DNA from: Rhizophagus irregularis
Lineage: Eukaryota > Glomeromycota > Glomeromycetes > Glomerales > Glomeraceae
Assembly: GCF_026210795.1 (NCBI RefSeq)
Contig: NC_089455.1
Location: 186,001-250,000 of the forward strand
DNA length: 64,000 bases
Direction: 5' to 3'
Below, piece after piece: positions 1 to 12,300 of this stretch. The notes below the pieces were generated by a model, which was given only the letters and a program-made list of their open reading frames with translations, searched no databases and was not told the origin of the DNA. The number at the start of each line of letters is the position of its first letter. Within the stretch, counting starts at the first letter, position 1. A program made the position numbers and the translations under genes.

Positions 1-495
1 CATGAGTTTTGATATTGAGCTATCAGCATTAGTTAATGTGATTTTAGAAGGGCTGATCTTTAAAAACAACCAACAAACATTTATTGTTAGATAAATAAAG
101 AGATACTTCTGCTTAAAATGGTACTATGTAAAACAAAATATTAAGCCAAATGTCATTTATTTATGTTTAAAAAAAGGGAAAATTTATATCCCGCCCTCCA
201 TGATTTCTTTAAACATCACTTTATGGGTGCGAAACCAATAAATATCACCTTATAAAAAAAAATATATTCCGGTGATGCAATAAAATATCACTATTAAAAT
301 TATTAAAATTTATACAAGATAATTAATTGCTTACACGTTCCTTAAGTTTGTTATTTTTATGATATCTTTCTTGCATTATGGCCAAGTAAAAGCGTATACG
401 AAGATCGACCATTTGCATTATGATCACTTTTTTCAATTTCAACACTACTTTTGAACCGTTTTCGTGGTGCCAACCTAACGTTCGTTCTTAATTTT

Positions 496-531
496 GTAGG
501 TCCAGAACACTTTGTAGGTCCAGAACACCAA
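496..531. repeat. 18-bp tandem duplication
   Basis: The 18-mer tttgtaggtccagaacac occurs twice back to back. It lies at the distal end of the MULE remnant and is probably a replication-slippage scar. Confidence 0.9.
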
Positions 532-1396
532 AGTGCGGGGCTCCGATTTGGCCAAATCTACAGGTAAAGTTTCATATTTTCAAAACTTAATAAAAAAAAT
601 GTTTATTTTAATTATTATTTTTTTTTGCAGGGAAATCGGCTCTTTTAGTTTTATTCTTAATGGATTTTGAATGTTTTTAAGTTCATGATGTTCATATTCT
701 TCATTAATTAGTGTATTATTATCTGATTGCTCTTTTTGAATGTTACTATCATCATTTACCAAATTTAATCCTCTTTGTCTTTTTCTCTTATTAATATATT
801 CTTTTAATAGAACTTCCATTTCATTGTCATTAAATTCCAAAGCAAGTAAAGTAGCTTCACAAGCCATTCCCATAACATCCCATATTTTGTTTTTTTATCA
901 ATAGCTTTCTTTAAAATTGGAGGAGCACATTTTGGAATAGTGATTTCTTTGCGTAATAGAAGAATATTATCTGAATCAGTATTATCAGTAGTTTCTTTTT
1001 CATATGCGAATACTAAATTATTTTCTTGAGATAAGTCCATTCCTAGATAAGAATCTTGATACCATCTTTCTGGGATCATTGAAATATGAAAACCTGCAAT
1101 TATTGAAGATATCATTACGCGAAAATAATGACAGCAAATGATCCTTTTGAAATTGTAGTTAAACATGAACATAAAAAGGAGAAATTACAATGTAATGAAA
1201 AAAGTCTCTTTTCAGGTCGGATATCACAAATTTTCCAGATATCTTTAATATCCTCTTTATGAATTTCATCAATAATTAATTGTAATTTAATTATCTGTAC
1301 ATTATAATTATCTTTTCATGTTCTTCCATTTCCTAAAAAAAAAAGAAATATGATTAATGCATTATGAACTATAACAAATAAAACCTTATCCCTTAC

Positions 1397-1419
1397 CTAA
1401 TCCTAACCCTAACCCTAAT
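1397..1419. repeat. Short interstitial telomere-like repeat
   Basis: A run of CCTAA/CCCTAA-type units (cctaaccctaaccctaa) sits inside the decayed transposon. It matches the TTAGGG telomere repeat used by most filamentous fungi, with only two to three perfect units. It may be chance, or filler from break repair by telomerase. Confidence 0.5.
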
Positions 1420-3160
1420 CTGAATTCTTTCCTTAATTCCAACTACTAACTCTAAAATTTACTTACTTGATCTTGAATAAAATCTACTTCAGAAAAAGAA
1501 ATTATAGTTGTTGAAAATATAAACATCGCGACATTTCTTCTTTAATAATAAACTATATTTATTGTTAAATACTTTTCTAATATCTCAGTTATTGAAGGAA
1601 AAAGATTATCTCCTATTGATAATAAAATTGAATTTGTAATTGCAGATTGATATTTATGAAATCTCTTCCATTAAAGTTTTGAAGTAAGCCTTTCAGATAA
1701 ACTATCAATAAGATGACATAAGGTTGAATTGCTTTTGACTGTTTTTTTAATAATTGCATTCATTCTTTCAACTCATGAATGAAGTAGATTTAATACCAGC
1801 TGTAAATATTTTTCACAAGTAACAGTGTGCCTATGATTTCTTTAATAGCCATAGTACTCTAAGAAGATAATCTTTAGTTAATAGGAATTTCTCTAGTAAA
1901 TCATTCTATTGTGCAATAAATAAAACTTTACACAGATTATTACGACATTTGTAAAAGTTTTTAATAAAGTCACTATAATATTGTTCTAATTTGCCTTTCA
2001 AATTTTTTAGTAAATTCTGTCCAATATGGTATATATATACAATGTACATGATAACTATTTGGAAATTGAACAGGTATAGCAGCAGTATAGCAGTGTTCAT
2101 AGTTGTGTTGGCATTAGTAAAAAATACTAAAGGTTGTTTTTCAGTAGCTTGCAATACACATTATAATATCCATTGGTAAATTTCAAATGTTTTGTCACTA
2201 ATAATAGCTTGTGCAAGTAATCTTGTATGTCTATTATTATCCACATTAACAAATACATTTAAAGGCATATTATATATATTTGTTTTTGCTGTATTATCAT
2301 TGATGATAATGTCATGATATTTGATTCAGAGTATAACTTGTTCAGGAATCATCTAAAATAGATGGGTAAGCTAATTATCATTATCAAGTTCAAATTTAAC
2401 AAAGAACTGAGAATCCTTCTGCTTCTTTTAGATAAGATTGATAAGAAGATCAAATGCATTATTATGCATATTACTACAATCAAGTGACTTGAACTTTTGT
2501 ATGGCATTTAATAAGTTCGAATCTGAATAATTCATTTTTGAAAATCTTGCTTTTAGAAAATTTCGTTATAAAGTAATTAAAAGATTACCATATTTAATTA
2601 TTATTTCAATTTCGTTTATCATTTTTTTTGTAAATTCTCTATATTTACTATTGAATTCAAAAGTATTTGGTCTTAATTCATAATTATGTTGATTTGTGAA
2701 TAAACTAATAGTGATACAAATAGCACGTTCTGAAAAAGTAAAATTTATATGCTAAGAACATTGACATTTTTTGGTTTTAGTATTCTGCTATTTTCCTATT
2801 TGCAAAGCAGATTCTGATTTTTTTAATTTAAATTTACCATCAAATTTACATATAAATATCCTTTTTGTAATTAATTGCATAGATCTATTTTTTTTCATAT
2901 GATATTTAGTTATTGCAAATCTATTACATTGGCCATAATCTTTTAAGAAATCTTTCACTTCTTTTCAGAAAAGAAAAGTTGTATCAAGGCTAATATCCTC
3001 ATTAGCAATTTTCACTTGTGTTTCATCAGTATCTAGTTGATCTTAAATGTTATCAGGAATTTTATCATTAATATTTTCATCTTCATCTTTACCAATAATA
3101 ATAACAGGATTATTGAAAATATCATTATCAATAAGAATAGGATGTGAAAAATATGTTATA

Positions 3161-4900
3161 ATGATGTAATAATTCTATAATTAAAGAGAAAATTACAGAA
3201 AGATAAAAGTTTTACATGAAGTAAAGATACTTACACAAAAAGAATAAGATTTACAAAAAAAAGGTAAAAAGTTTCATAAAAAGAAAAGTTTATATAGAAA
3301 AAAAGGTAAAAAAGAAAAAAAGTTTCATAAAAAGAAAAGTTTCACAAGAAGTAAATAAATAAATCAGTTTATTACATAATCACATCAGTGATTTAATTAG
3401 TAATCATTGCCTAATAATAATTTTGTAAGAGAGATAAATTTCACATAGTAATACAATATATTTATTAAAAGCAGTATATAAAACTATCGCACCCTGCAAT
3501 TTTTATATTTATTCTTAAAAAAATATTTGGCCAAATTTAAAAAGATAATAAATGATAATATTAAAGCACTAAATTATAATACAATGTATTGAAAATAACA
3601 TTGTATCATGTTTAATGATATGTAGGTATATAAAGTATCAAAATAATTAAAACAAAACTACTTTAAGAAAGTTAATAATTATAATATTAATAATTTATTA
3701 CTAGTAAAAGAAATACTTTAATAATTTATTATAATAAGTAATAAAATTGCAAATATTTATTTTACTGAAATCATTCAGATTATTTTGATCAAAGTATAAT
3801 TGTGAAAAATATCATTTAAATTATATGCACAGATCATATATAATCTGGTAACAAATCCAGTTACCATTTTTTATATAATAAATTAATAATACTATTGTTT
3901 TAAATTTTTACCAAAATTTTGTCTTTAACTTTATAATTCTGGTTTTGTAATAATTTTTTAGATATATATAGCTTTATTTAAGCTTAATTTTACTTTAAAA
4001 TATAATATATATACTATAAAAGAAAATTATACATTTAATATTTTTAATATATAAAGTAAATTAAACTTAAAATAAAGCTAGTATTACTGGTCAATTTATC
4101 AAATAATCCAACATATACATGATACATCACATACTACTTTATGAGTTTTCAATATTTAATATTGTCTCCAAAAAATGCATTAGTATCATAATATATATTT
4201 TCAGTATATATAATATTTAGAAAGATAAAATTATGGAATTAGAATACAAATAAAATTTTCATAAATTTGGATAATTTAAAAAGTTTAAAAATTTTGTTTT
4301 ATTATTGAATTAACAAAAATTTTTATTGTAAGTTTTCAAAAAAATATTTTTTGTACAAATTTTTATTGAAAGTTCTTCAAAAAAAAATTTTTTTGTACAA
4401 AATTTTATTTTTATTACAGTTCTTTAAAAATTTTTGGTCTAATTAGCCGAATTGAATAAAATCTTATTAAATGATCGCTGATTATATTTACAATTTTTAT
4501 ACTAAATTCTGCGGAGATCGGTATATGAGTAAAAAGGTGAATTTTTATTATTGATTAAATTTAATTTTGTATTCTATATTATAAAAATTTGTTTGTATAA
4601 ACAAAAATTTTGCAAATTTTTATTAAAAATAATAAAATTCTTCACTTTGGTAATATGCATCTTACCCCTATGGCCCTACCATTAATAGCATCATTAGTAT
4701 TATTAGATTTATTAAGTTTTTTTGTTCAAGCGCAGGAACTTGGATTTTTCTCATTATTAACTTAGTATTGGTATTAGTGTTGGCAAAGAATGACTTTTAA
4801 GTATATTTTTGTAAACATCATACATATCATTGCTTATTATAGTATTATTATTTTCTTTAAATATTATTATCTTAAAATTCATTAATAATATAATATCCTT
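3161..4900. other. AT-rich intergenic DNA
   Basis: Very AT-rich sequence with homopolymer runs and A/T-only stretches. Purine-rich aaagaaaaag repeats occur near 3240-3350. I see no codon-like periodicity, no conserved protein fragment and no RNA gene. Confidence 0.6.
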
Positions 4901-5456
4901 TTCTACAAAGTTATTCAGAAAAATTCCAGGTTTTCCACATTTGGGAAAACCGATTTTCTTAGGGGTGACATGCAGGGGGTTGCACTAATTTGAAAACAGC
5001 GATAAGAGTGTAAATGCGCTGTGGAATTAAAAAAAAAAAACATGAATTTTTAACATTGTGCGTATAACAAGTATCATGTGATAAAATTTTATTATCGCTA
5101 TTTTCAAATTAGTGCGACCCCCTGCATGTCACTCCCTAAAGAAATTGGTTTTCGCAAATGTGGAAGACCTTGAATTTTTCTGAATAACTTTGTAGGAAAT
5201 GTCCGATTGCTAGTGATTTCTGGAGGAAATCTCAGGAAATTTTCAATCATTCAAATAGTTTGAGTGATAAAACTTTGTGTAACATAAACACTTTTTTATA
5301 AGCAAACTACCTTTATAACTGAGAATTTCCCTGATAATTGACCTTTTCCCACATAGTTATTCAGGAAAATTCTGGGTTTTCGCAAATTTTTGGAAATTGA
5401 TTTCCTTAGGGGTGACACACAGGGGGTCGCACTAATTTGAAAACGGCGATAATGAT
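4901..5456. repeat. Inverted plus direct repeat cluster (probable non-autonomous DNA transposon)
   Basis: A module of about 105 bp occurs three times. Copy A (about 4903-5008) is on the plus strand, copy B (about 5086-5206) is its reverse complement, and copy C (about 5340-5456) is on the plus strand again. Shared blocks are the ttattcagaaaaattc edge, the aggggtgacatgcaggggg core and ttgcactaatttgaaaac. A and B form a long imperfect palindrome around a spacer of about 75 bp. Minus-strand peptides seen here are by-products of the repeat. The arrangement fits a foldback or MITE-type element, but no target-site duplication could be fixed by eye. Confidence 0.75.
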
Positions 5457-5559
5457 CTGTGTAACTCTTTAAAAATTCGTTATCTGCTATTAGCAATGGT
5501 CATTTTATTATATTTGTTGACATTTAAATTCTAATTACAAAGGGTTTGATATAAAAATT

Positions 5560-5668
5560 CACTATATCAAAAATTATTGATTATAAGAAATCTATATTGG
5601 GGCTTTCTTCATTATAGCAAGTTATTCATTATACAAAAATTCGTTATAGTGAGGGTGAACTGTAGTCT
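5560..5668 (-). repeat. Solo pogo-like terminal inverted repeat remnant
   Basis: On the minus strand the sequence opens with cagttcaccctcactataa and then repeats TATAATGAA-like units. This is the look of pogo/Tc1-mariner termini, where a CAGT end is followed by tandem TATAACGAA-like motifs. No transposase or partner end is visible, so it is a solo end or MITE fragment. Confidence 0.45.
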
Positions 5669-5792
5669 ATCTTTTAATTAGTATAGCGTCTACTTGTTTT
5701 CAGTACTCGTCTATATCTTAAAATAAAAAATAAAAATATCACTATTTTTTTATCCGAACCCTAACGCTAACGCTATTTTCATCCGAAGCGAT

Positions 5793-6956
5793 ATGTCAGA
5801 ATTTGCATCTACTTCTACGGCAACGGAAGATAAACACGCTCACACGTTAGCCCAGGTTGTCAAAAAGATGGATCAGCGAGAACTTCTCAAATTTTTAAAA
5901 GATCGGGATGACATACATCTTAATAGACACGAGTGGGACGGAATTTTTAATAATCAACATATTAGTGGACGTGCCTTTCTCAATCTGACAAAATTAGATT
6001 TTTTAAGCATAAGACTGCCATTAGGGCCGGCGGTCGAACTTGCAGACTTCGTTGAGGAACTAAGAGAGAATCATTTTAAAACGTTTTCATCGCGTAACAT
6101 CTTGGGAGAATTATTGAGAAAGTACAAACTCGATGGTAATAGCATAGAAGCAATTCCTCTGTTTAAACTAGGTAAGACTTTTGTTTATGTATATTATTTA
6201 TGGACAACACAATTTAATGATGCCTCTTTCTCCTTTAAGCCAGAGTGACCTGTGAGATCCAAGACTCTGACAAGCATTTTGTTAATTGCATGACAGAGAT
6301 TATGGTTAGGCTTAAAAATTATGGGTCTTTGTTCGTGGACAGTTTAGAATTCATGCGCAATGAATATGTCGCGGCAATACTTCATGCAGCACTCAATATT
6401 GCCAGAGTTGACACACAAAAGGAATTCAGCATGAGGTCTCAGTGTGAAATGCTCGGAGAAGAAAGTATTGGGCGAGTTGATTATGCAATCACTATTCATT
6501 CTACTTTGATTTCCTTGGAGAAATTTGGAGTTACTGATACTATTATTTTCTTTGTAGGATTCCGAGTACTTGGTTTGTGTTACAGTGGACAACAAACAAA
6601 ACCAAATTCCCAAGAGTATGGTCCATAACATCCGTCAGCTTGAGAGTTCATTAAAAATGAATAAAAAGGGTAAGGAGGATGGTGACTTTGACTACCTCTT
6701 TGGTATAGTCACAACAGGGAGAGATTGGATTTTTTTGTTAAATAGTTCAGACAAGATCTTTCAAGGTAGTAAATTACCATATACCATCGAATTTACTGAA
6801 GAAGCTTTGAATGAGGACTCTGAAGAATATCAAACATTGCGTAAAAGTATAAGGAGGGTATTGGGGGTTATTGTAGGTTTGTTGAAGGATAGGGCATGTG
6901 CCGATAAGTCTAGTGTGAACAGGAGGGCTAGGGTAAAAGAATACTACACTATATAG
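5793..6956 (+). CDS. SAM-domain protein with PD-(D/E)XK-like C-terminus, possibly splice-broken
   Basis: The product belongs to a lineage-expanded fungal family: an N-terminal SAM-like domain (about residues 20-95) and a C-terminal module whose GRVDYAI and VTVDNKQ motifs resemble the D and E/D-x-K elements of restriction-nuclease folds. Function is unknown; similar architectures have been compared with Crinkler-type proteins. Exon 1 is 5793-6171. Intron 6172-6239 (gtaaga...ttaag) joins in frame to exon 2, which runs through GRVDYAI near 6490. The last exon starts at 6558 after a good acceptor (ttctttgtag) with DSEYLVCVT and runs to the stop at 6956. Between 6490 and 6558 no usable GT donor exists and the frames do not connect, so either the donor is lost or splicing is non-canonical. 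Confidence 0.7.
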
Positions 6957-9397
6957 GAAAAAAAAATTATCGTGTTATCTCCTGAGATTGAAGGAGAAAA
7001 TCTCAATCGCAAAAATAAATTATCAATACTATATAAATAACTGATTTTTCTTGGCAAATTTGGAGACAGGTTCATTGCTAAATTTTCTGAGACATGCTGC
7101 TTCAGAAATTTCTTGGCAATTTTTTACTCCGCTCCTTTGGTCTCTTTTTCTGAGTATATGTGAAGAAAAAGGATCAAAGTATGCGATTAGTTTTCATCAA
7201 AGATTTGAAATGGCTTTGCTTGATCATATGCCGCCCTCTCAGCCTGAAATTGACTAGTGTAATTTTGCGAAGGAGAGGTATTATTTTCTGTGATATGTCC
7301 CGGCTGCCCGGCAATAGTCATAGAATTCAATAAATTTTTAGATTCATTTGTTATTTCCACATACAGTATACTGCTCCTATTTTACATAAATAAGAAGGAA
7401 GCAAATTGTATTTTTTAGGAATGCATTAAACCATTTAGCCAGGATCTCTTGCATCCTGAATCCAAGTAAGTAGTTGTCTAGCCCATTCTTCATCCTTTTC
7501 AATTGATTTAAACATTCAAAAAATGTCTTCTTGACCTTGATTTTTATATAGCTAGTTATATTTATTAGTTATGCACAAAGTGTTGCTGAGGCAGCTAATA
7601 CATAAAAAAATTGTGAATATAATGGATTGCATTACATGATATTACAAGAAAAAAAAATATAATCTGAATATTAAACCTGTCGCATTCAAAGTAATCCTAA
7701 AATTAATTTACTGTAATAGAGATACTGTACAGCACCTTCGATTGCCACATGATGTTTATCATGTTATCATCCGGAAAAGTGTCAAAGTTTCTCCAGAGCA
7801 TTTAATATGAATATAACATATTACAGATTTACAGTTTGTTAGTAATACAATTTTATTAGCTATGCGGTTAAGTTGGAGAATAGGCAATGAAAATTCAATA
7901 ATATCTAAATAATTAATGGCATTTAATCATTTTAATGGTTCTCAATAGGCAATGTAGAAGTTTGTGAGGGTGCGAAACCTATAGGTGCTTAGCGCACATG
8001 ATAATTTTGATCATGTGAGGATTCTTACAAACATGTGCTCTATAAATGAATTCGCTCACAAATTACGGGTTTACAGCTTCGGATTTTCAAAGTCATGTGC
8101 GGAGCGCCCATTATCGGTTTAACATCTTTACTTGATCCCTTCCCTATAAAAAAATTTTTATCCAAATATTTCCATTATTTCTCCATGTCTTTCGTAGAAA
8201 TTCCGTGAAAATGATACATTCACGGATATCCGTGTTAGAGAGATGGAGGCTATAAAACATGGAAATATAAACTACGGATCAACAGGGCTTCAGCCAAGCG
8301 TCTCACTCTGGAGACGCGTTTGTTCGAATATCGTAATTTTTATATACCAATTGTACATATAATTATGCTCAAAACATATCAGAGTTGCACAAAATTCACG
8401 AATATACTGTATGTATCGATATAGATTATTACATATAAGCATACGTTGATAAAGCCTGATGTGAATCAAAATAATTATGCTTTACATTCTGTTTTATGGA
8501 CTAGAGCTTTGTAACCTATTTTGATGTTTCATATATAAAATTAAAAATCACAAAACATATGTATATTTGTGTATATGTTCCTTAACTGAGAATAAAGTTT
8601 TTCTGTGCTACTAAAAAAGCATTATTGTTCCGAGAAAGTATTTTTTTTTTTTAATAATTATGCTTGTTACATCATTCTACATTAATTAATTTTTTGTTTT
8701 CTAATTAGGAGTCATATTCTTTCTAACATAAAGTAATTTACCCTAAAGTATATTAAACACAAATAATTAATCCATCTTCTAGCCTTTTCCAAATCGAGAC
8801 TTTCGGTTTGTGATCAAATTCTTCGGTCAAGAAAGTATATTTTTTACATCTTCAGATTCAATCTGAAATAATTTCAGCTTTCTGTGTAAACCTTAAACAT
8901 TAATAAAAATAATACAAACAGATCACAAGTACAATTGAGTTCAGAGACTCGACTAAGATTGCGGACAGTCAAATACGTCGTAACATATGAAGTAAGAGCG
9001 TAGTTACCCTACAACCCTAGACTCGAAATTGGACACCTTACCAATCAGTGTGTCCCAGCAATAGACGCGATTTTACTAAAAACTATTACTAAAATCAAAG
9101 TTTGCTTCGTGACAAGTCATTGAAATTCATAAAAGGCACTTTTAAAATGTCCATGTAAAATCGGCCTATTATTTATTCAAATTTTAGATCATCAGTTACT
9201 GATAAACTAATCCAATACACATTTTAAATTTTTTGATAATATAATATTCACATTACTGAAAATTTGTTTATTTATTTGAAATAATACTATAGTAGATAAA
9301 TATCAAGAAAACAATGAAAGCTCCCGTAATAAATTTAATAATTTGAATAAAATAAATTAAAATAAAGTAAAATAAAATAAAAATAATATAATAGTAT
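6957..9397. other. Intergenic DNA with scattered coding debris
   Basis: No complete gene is visible. A decayed coding scrap lies at 7435-7545 on the minus strand. A 68-codon open frame at 7051-7257 on the plus strand lacks a natural ATG and family resemblance. A perfect 7-bp-stem hairpin lies at about 8295-8316 with a tRNA-B-box-like gttcgaat nearby, but no cloverleaf forms. The rest is AT-rich and holds the 3' flank of the giant gene. Confidence 0.55.
7435..7545 (-). pseudogene. Decayed coding fragment
   Basis: The minus strand reads NQGQEDIF, a stop, then FKSIEKDEEWARQLLTWIQD and a terminal ARDPG stop. Composition and codon usage look coding, unlike the surrounding DNA. I do not recognise the family. 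It could be the last exon of a dead gene or transposon. Confidence 0.35.
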
Positions 9398-12300
9398 CTA
9401 CATTGCATCAAATTTAGAATTTTTGTTTTTTCTTGATCGAGTAGCTTTGTTAATTATAGGCATTCGTTGAGAATGGATAGTTGGATTGATGATCGGAACG
9501 TTAGGCTGTCTCCTCGCCATTTGCTAAAAAGAAAATTTAAAATTAGTAAAATATATATTTATAAACAAATTTATAAAAAATTCTTACCTCAATTTTGTTA
9601 ATTGTAAATTCATAAGCATCATACGTGTTAGCCACCAATAAACTTTCTGGGAATAAATTATCAATAAGATTTTCTGGTATATTTGGTGGCCAGAAATTTA
9701 ATGAGCTATCTTGTAAATAAACATATAATGGCTCCATTTCTTTTTGATTTTCTAAAGTTAAAAATCGTAACATGAATCGTTTTAATGCTAAAGCGAACGC
9801 TTCTGCTGGTATAAGTTGTTCTTTCTTTGTAGTTTGTTGTTCAAAATCTACAGATTTATTTATTGCGGTCTTCATATCTGGTGAAAGAGGAGCCCTGTAT
9901 TTTTCATGAATATACTTAATTTTAATGTTGGCAACTTGATCCTCAACGAATTCGTATAAGGCCACCAAATGTTTAAGTCGTAAATCAACATTTAGGATTC
10001 TAGAGAATCCTGCATGTTCGGACAATGATGATAATTTCATCCATTGTGAAATATATTCCTTAATGGATTTATCTCCGTCTCCAACTGCTGTACGTTTGAC
10101 AAAGCAGAGAAGAATTTCCAATGATGACAAAATTTCCGATGCATCATCTATAATTGATTCTGAAGCATGTGGATACATAAATGAATTAAATGTATTAGAA
10201 ATTCCTAACAAACTCATTTTTTCAGGTGGGATTGGCTCTTGGGTTATTAAATTCTTAATATCACTAAGAATTCTCATACATCCTTGGAATAATTCCATAT
10301 GATATGGGAAAGGTTCTAGATACAACTGGGATTCTGGCTGAGTTTCTATAAGAACTTTTTCAAAAACTAAAATATTTGCCAACTCAGCTTCAATTTTTGT
10401 CAAATCGTAGACAATATCATCTCCTCTTGCAACTGCTAAATTTCTTTGACTATATGCAAGAATTTCGTCATCCCAATCGAAATTTATAATGTTTACTGAA
10501 CGAGCATGATCAAGACGCATTGATTGAAGACAATATCCATTTGGTGTATCCGTTTTTGCTTTTGCTTTTGGTGTTGACAAACCAGTTCGTTCGACATCAA
10601 ACTGGGGTTCGTCTAAAAATTTGAGAGATTTACAAGTTCCGGGTGGGATTTCGATAACTTCTTTCAAGAAGTTATTTTGTAAATTAACTAAATAATCTAA
10701 AATTGCGCATAAGAAAATTCCCGCATCTTTCGGTTCCATCAATCCAAAAACAACTGGAAGATTATAACTCATGATAGGTTTATCATTTGGAAGTTGATGA
10801 CATTGGTATCGTCCAACCGAAGGTATTACCGTATCCCAACCAAGTTTAAAGTCGTCAAAAGCAGTTTTCAAACTGTTGAACATTTCATGATTTTCGCCTT
10901 CATTAGATTCTTTTTCTATAAATTGTCTGAAAGTCATTTCTCTTGCCTTTTGTCTTGTTAATTGGTATCCAAGCTTGGAATTTAAAATTTGAACAAATTT
11001 TATAATTGGCAAAAGATGTTTAAGTAACTCCAACTGTCCAGAATATTTGAAAAATACTGAGAGGAATGGATAATTTTTGCTTCTTGTCAAATCGCTCATA
11101 AAGTAAGCACGGAAGCTATCGAAATTAATTATTCCAATCGTTCTCCATAAAGTTGGCAAATTCTCACTTCGATAATGTTTATCCATAACTAAAGTCTGAT
11201 TGATTTCGCCTTCAATTATATTATTCTTCTTATTTTTGGTTAAAGCTTCACTTAATTTCATACGATAATTTGCTACTGTTTCAGTTATATTTTTGGTGTG
11301 TGGTGTGATATAGTTATTATGGAATTCTGTTTCCCATCTCTCACGTTCAGCAGATGTTCTTGTTTGTTGATTCGGCATTGGAGGTTTTTCAGTCATTGAA
11401 GATATTAATGAGTGAAACATTAGCGCCAAATTCTGGTTATATATTTTAGTGGTTAATAATTTATTTTAATAAAGATAAAATGAAATAACAAAAAAAATAT
11501 GTATATATATTTACCATATCTGTACAATTAAGAAGATTTTTTAGAACTTCCCAATCACTTCGAATATGATCCATACAATATTTTTCAGGATCTGTGGCGT
11601 TTTGGTTGTTTTTTTGAAGGAAAGTAGAAGCAGGTTGAGGTGTAGATGCTCCAATAAGAACATGAACAATAAAGTGTAAGATACGATATGATGTAGGTGG
11701 TAAAGATCTGACGGAATGATACAAATCATGATTAACTGGTTCTCCAATATATCCTGCTTGATCGTTTGCCGACATTTGGGCAATTGGCTGAGCGTCAAGT
11801 CTAGTGTTTCCTTCTGCTGGCTTATTGTAGGTATCTCCGCCAATTTTATTTCCACATTTTGGACATTTACTAGAAACATAAACATTACCACAACCCGCAA
11901 CGAAATATTTATATCCGCATTTACATACATATCTTGTAAGTTTATTTGTATTCGTTTGTTCAGCAGCAGCAACTGCATTTAATACTACGGACTCTACATC
12001 AGAAATGCACGTTAAAATAAAGAGATTCTGGCATTCTTGTAATTTGTGTAAATACATCGATAGTTGAGATGTATTCGGTTCAACTGATGAATGAAGTGCG
12101 ATAATGTGTGCAATAACTGATTTTAACAATAAATCGCTATTATCAATCCCCGGATTATTAATTTTAAGTAAAGGTTGTTTATTTGACAAGATTTTTGTTG
12201 CAATTGTTTTAAATTTATCCGGAAGATTTAATTCAGAAAGTTCTTTGGTCAAGAAATCGGCTGATTGTGTTTCTGAGTGTCGCCATTCTCTCGAAGCCCT

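Larger units (their letters stand above)
470..3160 (-). pseudogene. Decayed MULE transposase with FAR1-like N-terminus
   Basis: Reading the minus strand from about 3160 down to 470 gives a nearly continuous MULE-type transposase interrupted by many in-frame stops and small shifts. In order I see: an acidic N-terminus; a FAR1-like zinc-binding region (C..C and an HNYELRP motif near 2680-2900); the transposase core (IIINDNTAKTNIYNMPL, then VFVNVDNNRHTRLLAQA, near 2200-2330); a CxxxLC/GQNLLKNLKGKLEQYY stretch near 1920-2030; an RVEGYN-like VERMNAI near 1760; and a C-terminal FRVM..IAGFHISMIPERWYQDS segment near 1060-1130. The second catalytic position reads TNANTTM where active copies usually have an aspartate in a DGDPAM-like motif, so the enzyme would be dead even without the stops. 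An 18-bp tandem duplication lies near its 3' end. Family assignment is firm; element boundaries are not. Confidence 0.82.

Noticed and set aside
7051-7257. Small plus-strand gene
   Set aside because: No ATG, no splice-supported extension and no recognised family.
8281-8340. tRNA-like stretch with a hairpin and gttcgaat
   Set aside because: The presumed anticodon stem leaves a 6- or 8-nt loop, the T-arm does not pair and no acceptor stem forms. At best it is a tRNA-derived repeat remnant.
8940-9110. Possible tRNA or SINE on the minus strand (ggtaaggtgtcc, ttcgagtc)
   Set aside because: A- and B-box-like words occur but no cloverleaf or poly-A tail could be built.
11541-11978. 145-codon minus-strand frame overlapping the RZ finger region
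   Set aside because: It is the shifted frame of exon 12 of the RNF213-like gene; the other frame carries the conserved motifs.
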